Shown one piece after another: positions 9,854 to 18,498 of a stretch of 55,440 nucleotides of DNA. Position numbers and translations under genes: made by a program. This DNA is from Rhodospirillales bacterium (GTDB lineage: Bacteria > Pseudomonadota > Alphaproteobacteria > Acetobacterales > Acetobacteraceae): positions 1-55,440 of the forward strand of contig JANYFG010000061.1 of NCBI GenBank assembly GCA_025362815.1. Reading direction: 5' to 3'. Every line of letters starts with the position of its first letter. The stretch's first letter is position 1. The notes under the pieces are model-generated. The model had not been told where the DNA came from. It did not search any database and saw nothing but the letters and a program-made list of their open reading frames with translations.

Positions 9854-10269
9854 TCCGGCCCTGCGGCCTGTTGCTGCTGCTGGCCGGATGCACGCCGAGC
9901 CTCAGCCCGCCCTACCTCACGTTGATCGACCAGCGAACCTTCAACCCCGCGGTGGCGCCCGATCCGGCCAATGTGCGCGCGTTGCCGGCGCTGCCGCTGG
10001 CCGTGATCCGGTTCGACGCGCCGGGGATCGATTTCCGCCCCGATCTGGCCCGCGCCGTGGAGGCCGCGCAGTCGCGCAAGCCCGATGCGGATTTCAACGT
10101 CGTCACCCCCGTGGCGCGCGGCAAGGTGCCGGATGCCCAGGCCCAGGACGACGCCACCACCATCCTGCGCGCCATCGCCGAGCAAGGCGTTCAGCCGGAG
10201 AAGATCCATATCGGCGTGACGGAGGACAGCGGCACGCCTGCGCGTGAGGTTCGCGTCTACGTTCGTTAG
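9850..10269 (+). CDS. small lipoprotein of unknown function
   Basis: 139 residues from a GTG that overlaps the aldolase stop codon. The N-terminus, VIRPCGLLLLLAGC-TPS, is a lipoprotein signal peptide with lipobox LAGC, so the mature protein should be lipid-anchored at the Cys. The mature part has a possible alpha/beta pattern: LAVIRFDAPGIDFRPDLARA, then DADFNVVTPVA, then IHIGVTEDSGTPAREVRVYV at the end. The last block resembles the C-terminal strand of OmpA- or peptidoglycan-associated domains but lacks clear peptidoglycan-binding residues. It ends 2 bp from the convergent purH stop. I do not recognise a named family. Confidence 0.7.
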   Translation: MIRPCGLLLLLAGCTPSLSPPYLTLIDQRTFNPAVAPDPANVRALPALPLAVIRFDAPGIDFRPDLARAVEAAQSRKPDADFNVVTPVARGKVPDAQAQDDATTILRAIAEQGVQPEKIHIGVTEDSGTPAREVRVYVR

Positions 10270-10271
10270 AT

Positions 10272-11846
10272 TCAGTGCCGGAAATGGCGCATGCCGGTGA
10301 AGACCATCGCGATGCCCGCGGCGTCCGCGGCGGCGATCACCTCGGCGTCGCGCATGGAGCCGCCGGGCTGGATCACGGCGGTGGCGCCCGCGGCGATGGC
10401 GGCCTCGAGACCGTCCGCGAACGGAAAGAACGCGTCTGACGCGACAACGCTGCCTTCGGTGAGCGGCGTGTCGAGCCCAGCGGCCTTCGCGGCCTCGGCG
10501 CCCTTCCAGGCGGCGATGCGGGCGCTGTCCACCCGGCTCATCTGGCCGGCGCCGATCCCGGTGGTGGCGCCCGCATGGGCGTAGATGATGGCGTTGGATT
10601 TCACGTGCTTGCAGACGCGAAATGCAAAGATCAGGTCCGCCAGCTCGGTCTCGGTCGGTGCGCGCCGGGTCACCACCTTCAACGTGCCGGCGCTGACACG
10701 GCCGGCATCGCGGGTCTGGGCGAGAAAGCCGCCCGAGACGGTGCGGATGGACAGGCCGGGCTCGGCGGGATCGGGCAGGCCGCCGGTGATGAGAAGCCGC
10801 AGGTTCTTCTTGCGTGCCAGCACGGCGCGGGCGGCGTCGGTGACCTCGGGGGCGATGATCACCTCGGAGAAGATGCCGGCGATCTTCTCGGCGGTGGCTT
10901 CGTCCAGCGTGCGGTTCGTGGCGATGATGCCGCCGAACGCCGAGACCGGATCGCAGCGCAACGCAAGGTCCCACGCCTCCGACAGCGTCTCGGCCGAGGC
11001 CACGCCGCAGGGGTTGGCGTGCTTGACGATCACCACCGTGGGCGCGTCGAACTCGGCCACGCATTCGAAGGCGGCGTCGGTGTCGTTGAGGTTGTTGTAG
11101 CTGAGCTCCTTGCCCTGCACCTGCGTGGCGGTGGCGACGCCCACGCGGCTGGCGGTGGTGTAGAAGGCGGCCTCCTGGTGCGGGTTTTCGCCGTAGCGCA
11201 GGGTTTGACGCAGCTGGCCGGACAGAGTGACGCGATCGGGGAAGGCGTGGCCGCGCTGGGCGGCGAACCACATCGAGATCGCGCTGTCATAGGCGGCGGT
11301 GCGGGCATAGGCCTCGCCGGCCAGGCGCTGGCGGGTGGCGATGCGGGTGCCGCCGTGCTCGTTGAATTCCGCGAGCACCGCCTCGTACTGCGCGGCCTCG
11401 GTGAGCACGGTGACGAAATCATGGTTCTTGGCGGCGGCGCGGATCATGGCGGGGCCGCCGATGTCGATGTTCTCGACGCATTCGTCATACGACGCCCCGG
11501 CGGCCACGGTGGCCTCGAACGGATACAGATTAACGGCCACGAGATCGATCGGCGCGATCTGGTGCTTTTCCATCTGCGCCACATGGGCGGGCAGGTCGCG
11601 CCGGCCGAGGATGCCGCCATGGATCTGCGGCACCAGGGTCTTCACCCGGCCGTCGAGGATCTCGGGGAAGCCGGTGTGGTCGGCCACTTCCGTCACGGGG
11701 ATGCCGGCCTCGCGCAGCGCGCGGGCGGAGCCGCCGGTGGACAGGATCTCCACGTCCTTCGCCGCCAGCGCGCGGGCGAGGTCCACCAGCCCGCTTTTGT
11801 CGGACACGGAAATAAGGGCGCGGCGGATCTTGATGATGTCGGTCAT
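10272..11846 (-). CDS. purH: bifunctional AICAR transformylase / IMP cyclohydrolase
   Basis: 524 residues, full length. It performs the last two steps of purine synthesis: formylation of AICAR with 10-formyl-tetrahydrofolate, then ring closure to IMP. The N-terminal MGS-like cyclohydrolase domain starts [20 protein letters not shown] and includes GGILGRRD. The transformylase domain carries KHANPCGVA (catalytic Lys-His), and [12 protein letters not shown] with [10 protein letters not shown] near the end. It lies 15 bp after a glycosyltransferase gene on the same strand. The folD gene in this window supplies the same folate pathway. Confidence 0.97.
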   Translation of the reverse strand: MTDIIKIRRALISVSDKSGLVDLARALAAKDVEILSTGGSARALREAGIPVTEVADHTGFPEILDGRVKTLVPQIHGGILGRRDLPAHVAQMEKHQIAPIDLVAVNLYPFEATVAAGASYDECVENIDIGGPAMIRAAAKNHDFVTVLTEAAQYEAVLAEFNEHGGTRIATRQRLAGEAYARTAAYDSAISMWFAAQRGHAFPDRVTLSGQLRQTLRYGENPHQEAAFYTTASRVGVATATQVQGKELSYNNLNDTDAAFECVAEFDAPTVVIVKHANPCGVASAETLSEAWDLALRCDPVSAFGGIIATNRTLDEATAEKIAGIFSEVIIAPEVTDAARAVLARKKNLRLLITGGLPDPAEPGLSIRTVSGGFLAQTRDAGRVSAGTLKVVTRRAPTETELADLIFAFRVCKHVKSNAIIYAHAGATTGIGAGQMSRVDSARIAAWKGAEAAKAAGLDTPLTEGSVVASDAFFPFADGLEAAIAAGATAVIQPGGSMRDAEVIAAADAAGIAMVFTGMRHFRH

Positions 11847-11861
11847 GCCGCCCGCATAAAC

Positions 11862-12962
11862 CTACGCGCCGAGCAGGTCCAGCGTGCGGGCGAGCACGAC
11901 AGCCTCGTCGAAATGCGCCAGCGCGCGGGCGCGGCCGGCCTGGCCCATGCGGGCGCGCAAGGCGGGGTCGGCGGCCAGACGAGACAACGCCTCGGCCAGC
12001 GGCGCCACGGTTTGCGGCGGCACGAGCAGGCCGGTCTCCCCATGGATGATCTGTTCGCGTGGGCCCCTGATGTCGGTGCTGACGACGGGCAGGCCGGTGA
12101 GCATGGCCTCGATGATCGACATCGGCAGGCCTTCGAAATGGCTGGGCAGGGTGAAGATGTCGGACGCGGCGAGGATGGCGGGCACGTCGTCGCGCATGCC
12201 GAGGCGGCGCAGGCGGGGGCCGAGGCCGGAATGGGCGAAATACGGCTCCATGTCCTCGCCGTGGTCCGACGCGAGGCGCTGGCCCACCACCCACAATTCG
12301 GCGTCGATGCCGGCCATGGCGGCGAGCAGTTCGGGAAACCCCTTGTGGCGCACCAGGCGGGAGACGGCGGTGATGACCACGCGGCCTTCGGGCACGCCGA
12401 ATGCGCCGCGCAGCCGGGCGCGGGCTTCGGGGTCCGGATGGAAGCGTGCGGGGTCGCGGCCGTTGCCGATGGCGGTGCTGCGGCGGTGGATCCACAGGCG
12501 GCGCGCGTCGGCGGCCTCCTCGGTCGACACCGTCATGTGCACGTCGGTGATCTGCCCGCCGATCCATTCCATCGCGAACGCCACCGCCCGGCGCAGCGGC
12601 GAGCCGGGCTGATTGAACAAGAACCCGTGGCACGTGTAGGCCACCTTCGGCACCCCCGCCACGCGGGCGGCGAGGCGGGCGAGAAAGCCCGAGATCGGCA
12701 TGTGCCCGTGCACGAGATCGGGTTTTTCCGCGCGCAGGAAGGCCACCAGCGCGCGGAACGCCTTGATCTGCGCCACCGGCGACAGGCTGCGGGCCAAGGG
12801 CAGGCCCACCACGCGAAACCCCTCGGCGCGGGCCACGTCGAGCAGGGGGCCCTCGGCGGCGGCGCCCACCACCTCATGCCCGCGCGCGCGCAGGCCGCGC
12901 ATGAGGGGGAGCAAGAAATGCCGCAGCGAGAAATCGACATTGGCGATTTCGATGATCTTCAT
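11862..12962 (-). CDS. GT4-family glycosyltransferase
   Basis: 366 residues with the two-domain GT-B layout. The N-terminal acceptor domain starts MKIIEIANVDFSLRHFLLPL and contains VHGHMPISGFLARLAARVAG and YTCHGFLFN. The C-terminal nucleotide-sugar domain contains AVSRLVRHKGFPELL, the HFEGLPMSIIEAMLTGLPVV block with the conserved Glu pair of GT4, and GPREQIIHGETGLLVPP. It likely acts at the cytoplasmic face of the inner membrane on a polysaccharide or glycolipid. The donor sugar is unknown. It sits between a heparinase-like gene and purH. Confidence 0.88.
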   Translation of the reverse strand: MKIIEIANVDFSLRHFLLPLMRGLRARGHEVVGAAAEGPLLDVARAEGFRVVGLPLARSLSPVAQIKAFRALVAFLRAEKPDLVHGHMPISGFLARLAARVAGVPKVAYTCHGFLFNQPGSPLRRAVAFAMEWIGGQITDVHMTVSTEEAADARRLWIHRRSTAIGNGRDPARFHPDPEARARLRGAFGVPEGRVVITAVSRLVRHKGFPELLAAMAGIDAELWVVGQRLASDHGEDMEPYFAHSGLGPRLRRLGMRDDVPAILAASDIFTLPSHFEGLPMSIIEAMLTGLPVVSTDIRGPREQIIHGETGLLVPPQTVAPLAEALSRLAADPALRARMGQAGRARALAHFDEAVVLARTLDLLGA

Positions 12963-12995
12963 GTCGTGGCCCCCACAGCGCGCGGGATTCGGGCC

Positions 12996-14582
12996 TCACC
13001 CAACCCGGGTGATCGCCCATTTGATGTGCTGGGCGCCGTCCTCGTAGCCGAAGAGCACCACCTGCTCGGCTTTGCGCGGCGTGGCGCCGCCGAGATAGAT
13101 GCTTTCCTCCAGCGCCATGCGCGCGCCATCGGCCCGCAGCCGCCAGCCGCTGCCGGAGGGCAGGCGCATCAGCACCGCCTCGCCGTCCTGTTGCAGGCTG
13201 GCATCGACGCCGGGATGCAGGTGAAAGCGGATGACGTAAGGCTGCGGGGTGGGCGCCTCGATGGCGTCCTCGCCGCGGATGTCGTCGCCGCTGTCGGCCA
13301 TGTAGAGCCGGCGGCGATGCAGCGCGCCGAACGGGCGTTTCCAGCCGTCATGGCTCATTTCCAGCCAATGCGCGCCGCCCGCCTCCTGGCGCTGCTGCTC
13401 CACGTGCTCCGGCCGGTGGCCGAGACCCTCGGCGCGCACCTCCGACGAGCTGGTATCGGCGATCACCAGGGTGGAATGCGCGGCGGTGGCACAGGAGGCC
13501 TCGCGCCATTGCAGCGAGGGCGACGGGGCGGCGCCACAGTTGACGATCAGGCGGTCACGGCCGATCGACAGCTCGAACGACAAGGTGCCGGCCTGGGCGG
13601 CGCGGTCCAGCCCGGGGCCGGCGGGGCGGCCGCAATCGGCGATCAGCAGGCTGCGGCCGGCGGACAGGCGCTGAAATCCGCCATCCGTCATCGAGGCCGG
13701 CACCCGCCCGGCGCGGCCGGCCTGGGTCAGCACCGCCTCGATCAGCGCGGGGCTGCCTTCGCGCGCGCCGTTGAACAGTGCCAGCCCGCCATCGCCGTGG
13801 CGCAGCGCGCGCAGCACCGGCGCCATGCGCTCGATCGCCGACGACAACGCGGAGGGGATCGGCGTCTGGCCGGCCTGCAACAGATTCCGGATCTCGCAAA
13901 GGTCCTGCAGCGCCGCCAGCAGCATCGCCGGGCTGCGTTCGCAATGGGTGCCGTCCGGCAGAATCTGGCGGCCGATCTCGCCGGGCAGCACTTTCAGCGC
14001 GCGCTGCATGAAGCCCGCCTGCTCCGGCAGGGCCACGGCGGCGGCGATCAGGCCCTTCACGGCGGTGAGCGCGCGTTCGTCGATCTCCTCGGCCGGCAAG
14101 GTCGCCGCCAGCGTGCGGGCATCGGCCACCAGGCGGCCCATCAGCATCTGGCGGAACCCGTCATCGGCGGACGAGGCGAAAAAATCGTAATGGCCGAGCC
14201 AGGCGGCGATGCGCGCGCCAGCCACATCGGGGCGCGAGGCCAGCGGCTCCACCGGGGTTGCGATCCATTCGCCCACCATGGCGCGGGCCTGGATGCGCGC
14301 GGCATCGGTGCCGAGCGCGCGCAGGTCGCGCAGCCACACGAAGCCATGAACGGCCACGCGCAGGGCCAGCGGTCCCTGGCGGTCGGCAAAGCTCGCCTGG
14401 GTCAGCCGCCCCGTCACGCCCGCGGCCTCCAGCTCGCCGCGCAGCAGGTTGGCGCCGCGCGTGGGCTCGCCCGGCCACAGGTCGCGCACCACCGGCAGCG
14501 GCGCGTCCGGCACGCGGGCCAGGCCGAACTGCGGCATCCTGGCCATCGTCCGCCGCAGCCAGCGTGCCGGATCGGCCGGCAT
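12996..14582 (-). CDS. heparinase II/III-family protein
   Basis: 528 residues. The N-terminal half is an alpha-helical region of the toroid type (WIATPVEPLASRPDVAGARI, then WLGHYDFFASSADDGFRQML). The C-terminal half holds the heparinase II/III beta-domain: GGFQRLSAGRSLLIADCG, then GTLSFELSIGRDRLIVNCG, then HSTLVIADTSSSEV. Members are polysaccharide lyases or related enzymes acting on uronic-acid polymers. No signal peptide is visible, so location is unclear. The start is fixed by TGATG, with the ATG sharing one base with the rpe stop. In Acetobacteraceae this gene commonly accompanies rsmB, rpe and purH (from memory), which may mean a cytosolic or envelope housekeeping role. Confidence 0.85.
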   Translation of the reverse strand: MPADPARWLRRTMARMPQFGLARVPDAPLPVVRDLWPGEPTRGANLLRGELEAAGVTGRLTQASFADRQGPLALRVAVHGFVWLRDLRALGTDAARIQARAMVGEWIATPVEPLASRPDVAGARIAAWLGHYDFFASSADDGFRQMLMGRLVADARTLAATLPAEEIDERALTAVKGLIAAAVALPEQAGFMQRALKVLPGEIGRQILPDGTHCERSPAMLLAALQDLCEIRNLLQAGQTPIPSALSSAIERMAPVLRALRHGDGGLALFNGAREGSPALIEAVLTQAGRAGRVPASMTDGGFQRLSAGRSLLIADCGRPAGPGLDRAAQAGTLSFELSIGRDRLIVNCGAAPSPSLQWREASCATAAHSTLVIADTSSSEVRAEGLGHRPEHVEQQRQEAGGAHWLEMSHDGWKRPFGALHRRRLYMADSGDDIRGEDAIEAPTPQPYVIRFHLHPGVDASLQQDGEAVLMRLPSGSGWRLRADGARMALEESIYLGGATPRKAEQVVLFGYEDGAQHIKWAITRVG

Positions 14583-15241
14583 CAGGCGGTCCCTCGGATG
14601 GCGCGGATGGCGCGCCCGTAATCGGCCGCGCCGAACACCGCGGTGCCCGCCACCAGCGTGTCGGCGCCGGCCGCGAGCAGGCCGGGGGCGGTGACGGGTG
14701 TCACGCCGCCATCGATCTGCAGGCGGATGTCGCGGCCGGACGCGTCGATCGCGCGCCGCAGATGGCTCACCTTGAGCAACTGGCCATCGATGAAGGCCTG
14801 ACCGCCGAAGCCGGGATTGACCGTCATGACCATGATGATGTCGACGAGGTCGAGCACCCACAAAATCGCCTCCACGGGCGTGGCGGGATTGAGCACCACG
14901 CCGGCCTTCTTGCCGAGCGCGCGGATGCGTTGCAGCGAGCGGTGCAGATGCGGGCCTGATTCGGGGTGGATGCTGATATGATCGGCGCCGGCCTCGGCGA
15001 AGGCATCGATGAAGGGATCCACGGGCGCGATCATCAGATGCACGTCCATCGGCAGGATCGTGTGCGGCCGCAGCGCTTTGACGATGGGCAGGCCGAAGCT
15101 GATGTTGGGCACGAAATGGCCGTCCATCACATCCATATGCAGCCAATCGGCGCCGGCCTGCTCGATGGCGCGGACTTCGTCTCCCAGGCGGGAGAAATCC
15201 GCAGCCAGCAGGCTGGGAGCGATAATGGGGCGAATTGTCAT
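14582..15241 (-). CDS. rpe: ribulose-phosphate 3-epimerase
   Basis: 219 residues, full length TIM barrel. It interconverts ribulose-5-phosphate and xylulose-5-phosphate in the pentose phosphate or Calvin cycle. Key segments are IAPSLLAADFSRLG, HMDVMDGHFVPNISFG (metal and catalytic Asp), MDVHLMI, MTVNPGFGGQAFI and LQIDGGVTP near residue 176. Its TGA shares a base with the start of the heparinase-family gene, so the two are translationally coupled. It is followed functionally by tkt elsewhere in the window. Confidence 0.97.
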   Translation of the reverse strand: MTIRPIIAPSLLAADFSRLGDEVRAIEQAGADWLHMDVMDGHFVPNISFGLPIVKALRPHTILPMDVHLMIAPVDPFIDAFAEAGADHISIHPESGPHLHRSLQRIRALGKKAGVVLNPATPVEAILWVLDLVDIIMVMTVNPGFGGQAFIDGQLLKVSHLRRAIDASGRDIRLQIDGGVTPVTAPGLLAAGADTLVAGTAVFGAADYGRAIRAIRGTA

Positions 15242-15308
15242 CGGCCTGTTCTAACGAGTCCGGCCGTCCCCCGGCAAGCGAGGGAAATGGCACGATGCCA
15301 GAACCGGG

Positions 15309-16655
15309 CTATCTGAAACGCACCAGGCGGGCGGCGAAAAACCCATCCATGCCGCCGCGATGGGGCCACATCGCGGGCGTGGTGCGAAGCTGGCCCTGGC
15401 GCGTCACCGCTTCGGGCAGGCCCGGCAGATCGGCGGCGGTGAACGGCTCGGTGCGCAGATCCAGCCGTGCGGTGGCTGCGGCGACACGCTGGGCGCCCTC
15501 CTCAGGCTGCAGCGAGCACACCGCGTAGATCAGCCGGCCGCCGGGCTTGAGCATGGCGAAGGCGGCATCGATTAGCCGGTCCTGCTGCGGCACGAGCCCC
15601 TGGATGTCGCGCGGGCGCTTGAGGTGCAGGATGTCGGGGTGGCGTCGGATGGTGCCGGTGGCGCTGCACGGCGCATCGAGCAGCACGGCGTCGAACAGCG
15701 CGGGCGGCTGCCACAGCGCCGCGTCCGCCTGGATCACCTCCACCTCCAACCGCAGCCGCGCGAGATTTTCCCGCAGCCGCACGATGCGCAACGGGTTGCT
15801 CTCGATGGCGGTCACATGGGCGCCGGTCATGGCCAGCTGTGCGGTTTTGCCGCCGGGCGCGGCGCACAGATCGGCCACACGCTCGCCCGGCTTGGCCGCC
15901 AGAAGCATGGCCGGCAAGGCGGCGGCGGCGTCCTGCACCCAGAGATCGCCGCGCGCGAAGCCTTCGAGCTCCATCACCCGCGTGCCGGCGGGACAGCGCC
16001 AGCTTCCGGTGGGCAAGGCCACCGCCTCGGCGGTGAGCAACGCCAACACCTCGTCGGGAGGCGCGGCGCCGGGGCGGAGCGACAGGTCGAGCGGCGCCTC
16101 CTGCGTGTTGGCCTTGGCGATGGCGCGCGCCTCGTTGCCCCAGGCCGTCCACAGCCAGGGCGGCGTGTCGAGCCTCGGTCCGTCGAGGCCTTCGAGCGCG
16201 GCCGCCCCGGTGTCCGAGACGCGGCGCAGCACGGCGTTGACCAGGCCTGAAAACGGCGCAAGACCGCGGCTGCGCGTCAGCTCCACGGCCGTGGCGACAG
16301 CGGCGTGGCGCGGCGTGTCGAGCAATATGAGCCCGGCGGCGCCGATGCGCAGGATGTTCATCACCTGCGGCGGCGGCGCCTTTTTCAGCAACGGCTCCAG
16401 CACCGCGTCGAGCGAGCCGGTGCGGCGCAGCACGGCGGCGGCCAGTCGATGCCCGGCGGCGCGGTCGCGCGGTTCCAGGCCGGACAAGGCATCGAGCGCC
16501 TCCTCGAGCGGACGATGGCGTTCCAGCGTGGCGGTCAACAGGTCGTAGGCGGCCTCTCGGGTGGGATCGCTCAAGCGGGCATCCGTTTCATTGGCCGACG
16601 GTGCGGCAGTCGATGCTGCGCCCCTCGAAGCGGCAGCGTGCGAGAACGCCGTCAT
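15309..16655 (-). CDS. rsmB: 16S rRNA m5C967 methyltransferase RsmB (Fmu/Sun family)
   Basis: 448 residues. The N-terminal NusB-like domain (DPTREAAYDLLTATLERHRP to AVNAVLRR-type helices) is followed by a Rossmann methyltransferase. Motif I is VADLCAAPGGKTAQLA. The catalytic region is LLDAPCSATGTIRRHPD with its PC motif, and the second cysteine lies in YAVCSLQPEEGAQR. The enzyme methylates C967 of 16S rRNA with SAM. The start at 16655 overlaps the metallophosphoesterase gene end by 68 bp. A TTG at codon 28 is a possible later start, because residues before it look disordered. It is upstream of rpe on the same strand with a 67-bp gap. Confidence 0.9.
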   Translation of the reverse strand: MTAFSHAAASRGAASTAAPSANETDARLSDPTREAAYDLLTATLERHRPLEEALDALSGLEPRDRAAGHRLAAAVLRRTGSLDAVLEPLLKKAPPPQVMNILRIGAAGLILLDTPRHAAVATAVELTRSRGLAPFSGLVNAVLRRVSDTGAAALEGLDGPRLDTPPWLWTAWGNEARAIAKANTQEAPLDLSLRPGAAPPDEVLALLTAEAVALPTGSWRCPAGTRVMELEGFARGDLWVQDAAAALPAMLLAAKPGERVADLCAAPGGKTAQLAMTGAHVTAIESNPLRIVRLRENLARLRLEVEVIQADAALWQPPALFDAVLLDAPCSATGTIRRHPDILHLKRPRDIQGLVPQQDRLIDAAFAMLKPGGRLIYAVCSLQPEEGAQRVAAATARLDLRTEPFTAADLPGLPEAVTRQGQLRTTPAMWPHRGGMDGFFAARLVRFR

Positions 16656-17838
16656 CCAGCGCGTGCAGCGTGCCGGTCCAGCCGGACGGCTGGCGATCCA
16701 TCACCAGGTAGCCGAAATCGCGCAACGTCATGCCGCGCACCAGCCGCATGCCGTCCAGCTCGACACCGGGGCCGGATGCCTGTGAGATCTCTTCGTTGGC
16801 ATCGCCGCTGTCACCCACCACCAGTTGCGCCGGGCGGTCCGGGCCGAAATCGTAGACGGCGAAATCATGCACGTGCCCGGACACGACCATGTCGAGCCCC
16901 GGCGGGATCTCGCCCACGATGGCGGCGCGTTCGGTGGCGTTGGTCTGCGCGCCGGGCGGCACGTTGCCCTGCGTATGCGACCACAGCGGGCGATGCGTCA
17001 GCAGCCAGGAATGGGGGTTTGCGCCGGCCAGAAGCTTGTGGAACTGGGCGGCGTAACGCGTCACCTTGAGGGCGTCGGCCCGCTCGTCATCGGCGTCGGC
17101 GCTGTCGAACACCAGAAGATCGAGACCAGGCAGCGACACGTTGTAGGGCGTGGTCATCTCGGGGCAGTCCAGAACGCGCGGGTCGGGATCGAGCAGGCGG
17201 AACCATCCCAACCCGCCGCGGCCACAGAGTTCGTGGTTGCCGCGCACAACAACCCAAGGGGCCGCCGCCAGCAACGGCGCGGCCGGGTCGAACATGTCGC
17301 GTTTCCACACCTCCCAGTTGTCGCCCCAGGGGCTGCCGGCACAGCCGGCGTAATCCTTCAGACAGGCGCTTTCACGGTAGTGGTAGTCGCCGACATGGAT
17401 CACCAGATCCGGTTTCTGGCCAGCCGCGCGGCGGGCCACCGTGGCCCATGGCCAGGCCACCGGATCGTTGCAATCCTGCACGGCCTTGCCCTTGAGACGG
17501 CAGCCGGTGTCGCCGACCACGACGATACGATTGACGATGGGCGGAAGGCTTGGGACCGGCAGACCGGCGACGGTGAGGCGCTGCGTGCCGGCTGGTGCCG
17601 TGCCGCTGCACACACGGACCGGGTAGGCATCGGTCGGCTCGGCGCGGGCCGTCATCGTCCGCGCCTGCCCGTCTGCCGCCAATGCCGGGCACTCGCCGCC
17701 TCGCGGCACCACCGCGCGGACCGAGAGGTTGCCGGCGTTGTCCAATTGAACCCACGGTTCCGGAAAATCGGCGGCCTGGGCGCAAAGCGGGAAGAACACC
17801 GCGGCCGCCATGACGGTGCGGCGAAACATCGATCGCAT
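16588..17838 (-). CDS. exported calcineurin-like metallophosphoesterase
   Basis: 416 residues. A signal peptide is visible (FRRTVMAAAVFFPLCAQA, cleavage before ADFPEP), so it should act in the periplasm. The metal-binding motifs of the calcineurin-like fold occur in order: VVVGDTGCR, VIHVGDYHYRES, VVRGNHELC, LLTHRPLWSH and VVSGHVHDFAVYD. Paired cysteines in CRLKGKAVQDC and CLKDYAGC may be disulfides. The substrate is unknown. The ATG at 17838 is chosen, and 17829 is a close alternative. The open frame upstream is only the tRNA gene read as protein. It starts 41 bases after the tRNA-Ala 3' end with no visible promoter between. Confidence 0.88.
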   Translation of the reverse strand: MRSMFRRTVMAAAVFFPLCAQAADFPEPWVQLDNAGNLSVRAVVPRGGECPALAADGQARTMTARAEPTDAYPVRVCSGTAPAGTQRLTVAGLPVPSLPPIVNRIVVVGDTGCRLKGKAVQDCNDPVAWPWATVARRAAGQKPDLVIHVGDYHYRESACLKDYAGCAGSPWGDNWEVWKRDMFDPAAPLLAAAPWVVVRGNHELCGRGGLGWFRLLDPDPRVLDCPEMTTPYNVSLPGLDLLVFDSADADDERADALKVTRYAAQFHKLLAGANPHSWLLTHRPLWSHTQGNVPPGAQTNATERAAIVGEIPPGLDMVVSGHVHDFAVYDFGPDRPAQLVVGDSGDANEEISQASGPGVELDGMRLVRGMTLRDFGYLVMDRQPSGWTGTLHALDDGVLARCRFEGRSIDCRTVGQ

Positions 17839-17879
17839 CGGGCCACTCCGACTGGTGCAAAACCGGCTGACGACGGGAA

Positions 17880-17955
<76 letters not shown>

Positions 17956-18128
17956 ATCCCTGGCGTTCGGCCCGCCGGGCTTTGAGACCAGGGCGCGCGC
18001 GAGGGCGGAAGATGCTCATCGCGGTGGTGCAAGTCAAGCCGTCATGCACGGCGGATCGCCCGCGTGCGCGTTGTTGCGGGATGGCCTGGGAGAAGGCTAG
18101 GTTCCGCCACCTGTCCGGAGTTTCTTGC

Positions 18129-18446
18129 GTGATCACCATCCTGTTCGAGATCGCCCATGAGTTGCTGAACCTGCTGCGCTGGGCGATCATCCTGGCCGCG
18201 ATCTTCAGCATGCTGTCGTCGTTCGGCGTGCTCGATAGCCGCAACCGCCTCGTCTACACCATCGGCGATTTCCTGTTTCGCATCACCGAGCCAGTGCTGC
18301 GGCCGCTCCGCCGAATCATCCCCAATTTCGGCAACCTCGACCTCAGCCCGCTGGCCGCCATCCTGTTGATATCGGCGCTGCAGGTGCTGCTGACCCGGAT
18401 CTATGCCGCCATCGTCTACGGCGACGTGCAGGGCCTGTTCCTGTAG
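18129..18446 (+). CDS. yggT: YggT-family membrane protein
   Basis: 105 residues from a GTG that has GGAG (18117-18120) eight bases upstream. Two hydrophobic segments ([18 protein letters not shown] and [17 protein letters not shown]) surround the family core [26 protein letters not shown], which is diagnostic of YggT. The family sits in the inner membrane and has been linked to ion homeostasis and envelope processes, but its biochemical role is unsettled. folD follows about 40 bp downstream on the same strand. Confidence 0.88.
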   Translation: MITILFEIAHELLNLLRWAIILAAIFSMLSSFGVLDSRNRLVYTIGDFLFRITEPVLRPLRRIIPNFGNLDLSPLAAILLISALQVLLTRIYAAIVYGDVQGLFL

Positions 18447-18470
18447 GCGCGGCGCGAGGATCGCCCCACC

Positions 18471-18498
18471 CCATGACCGCCACCCCATGACCGCCACC
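18471..18498 (+). repeat. 14-bp tandem duplication of the folD start region
   Basis: CCATGACCGCCACC occurs twice in direct tandem (18471-18484 and 18485-18498). The first copy creates an extra ATG at 18473 in another frame, with codons ATG-ACC-GCC-ACC-CCA and then TGA at 18488-18490. That TGA overlaps the folD ATG (18487) as ATGA. The only purine-rich ribosome site, GAGGA at 18456-18460, is nearer to the first ATG. Confidence 0.9.

Noticed and set aside
10575-14621. A 1348-codon plus-strand frame over purH, GT4 and heparinase genes
   Set aside because: It is antisense to three well-supported genes and its translation is low-complexity Gly/His/Arg/Gln-rich, as expected for a shadow frame.
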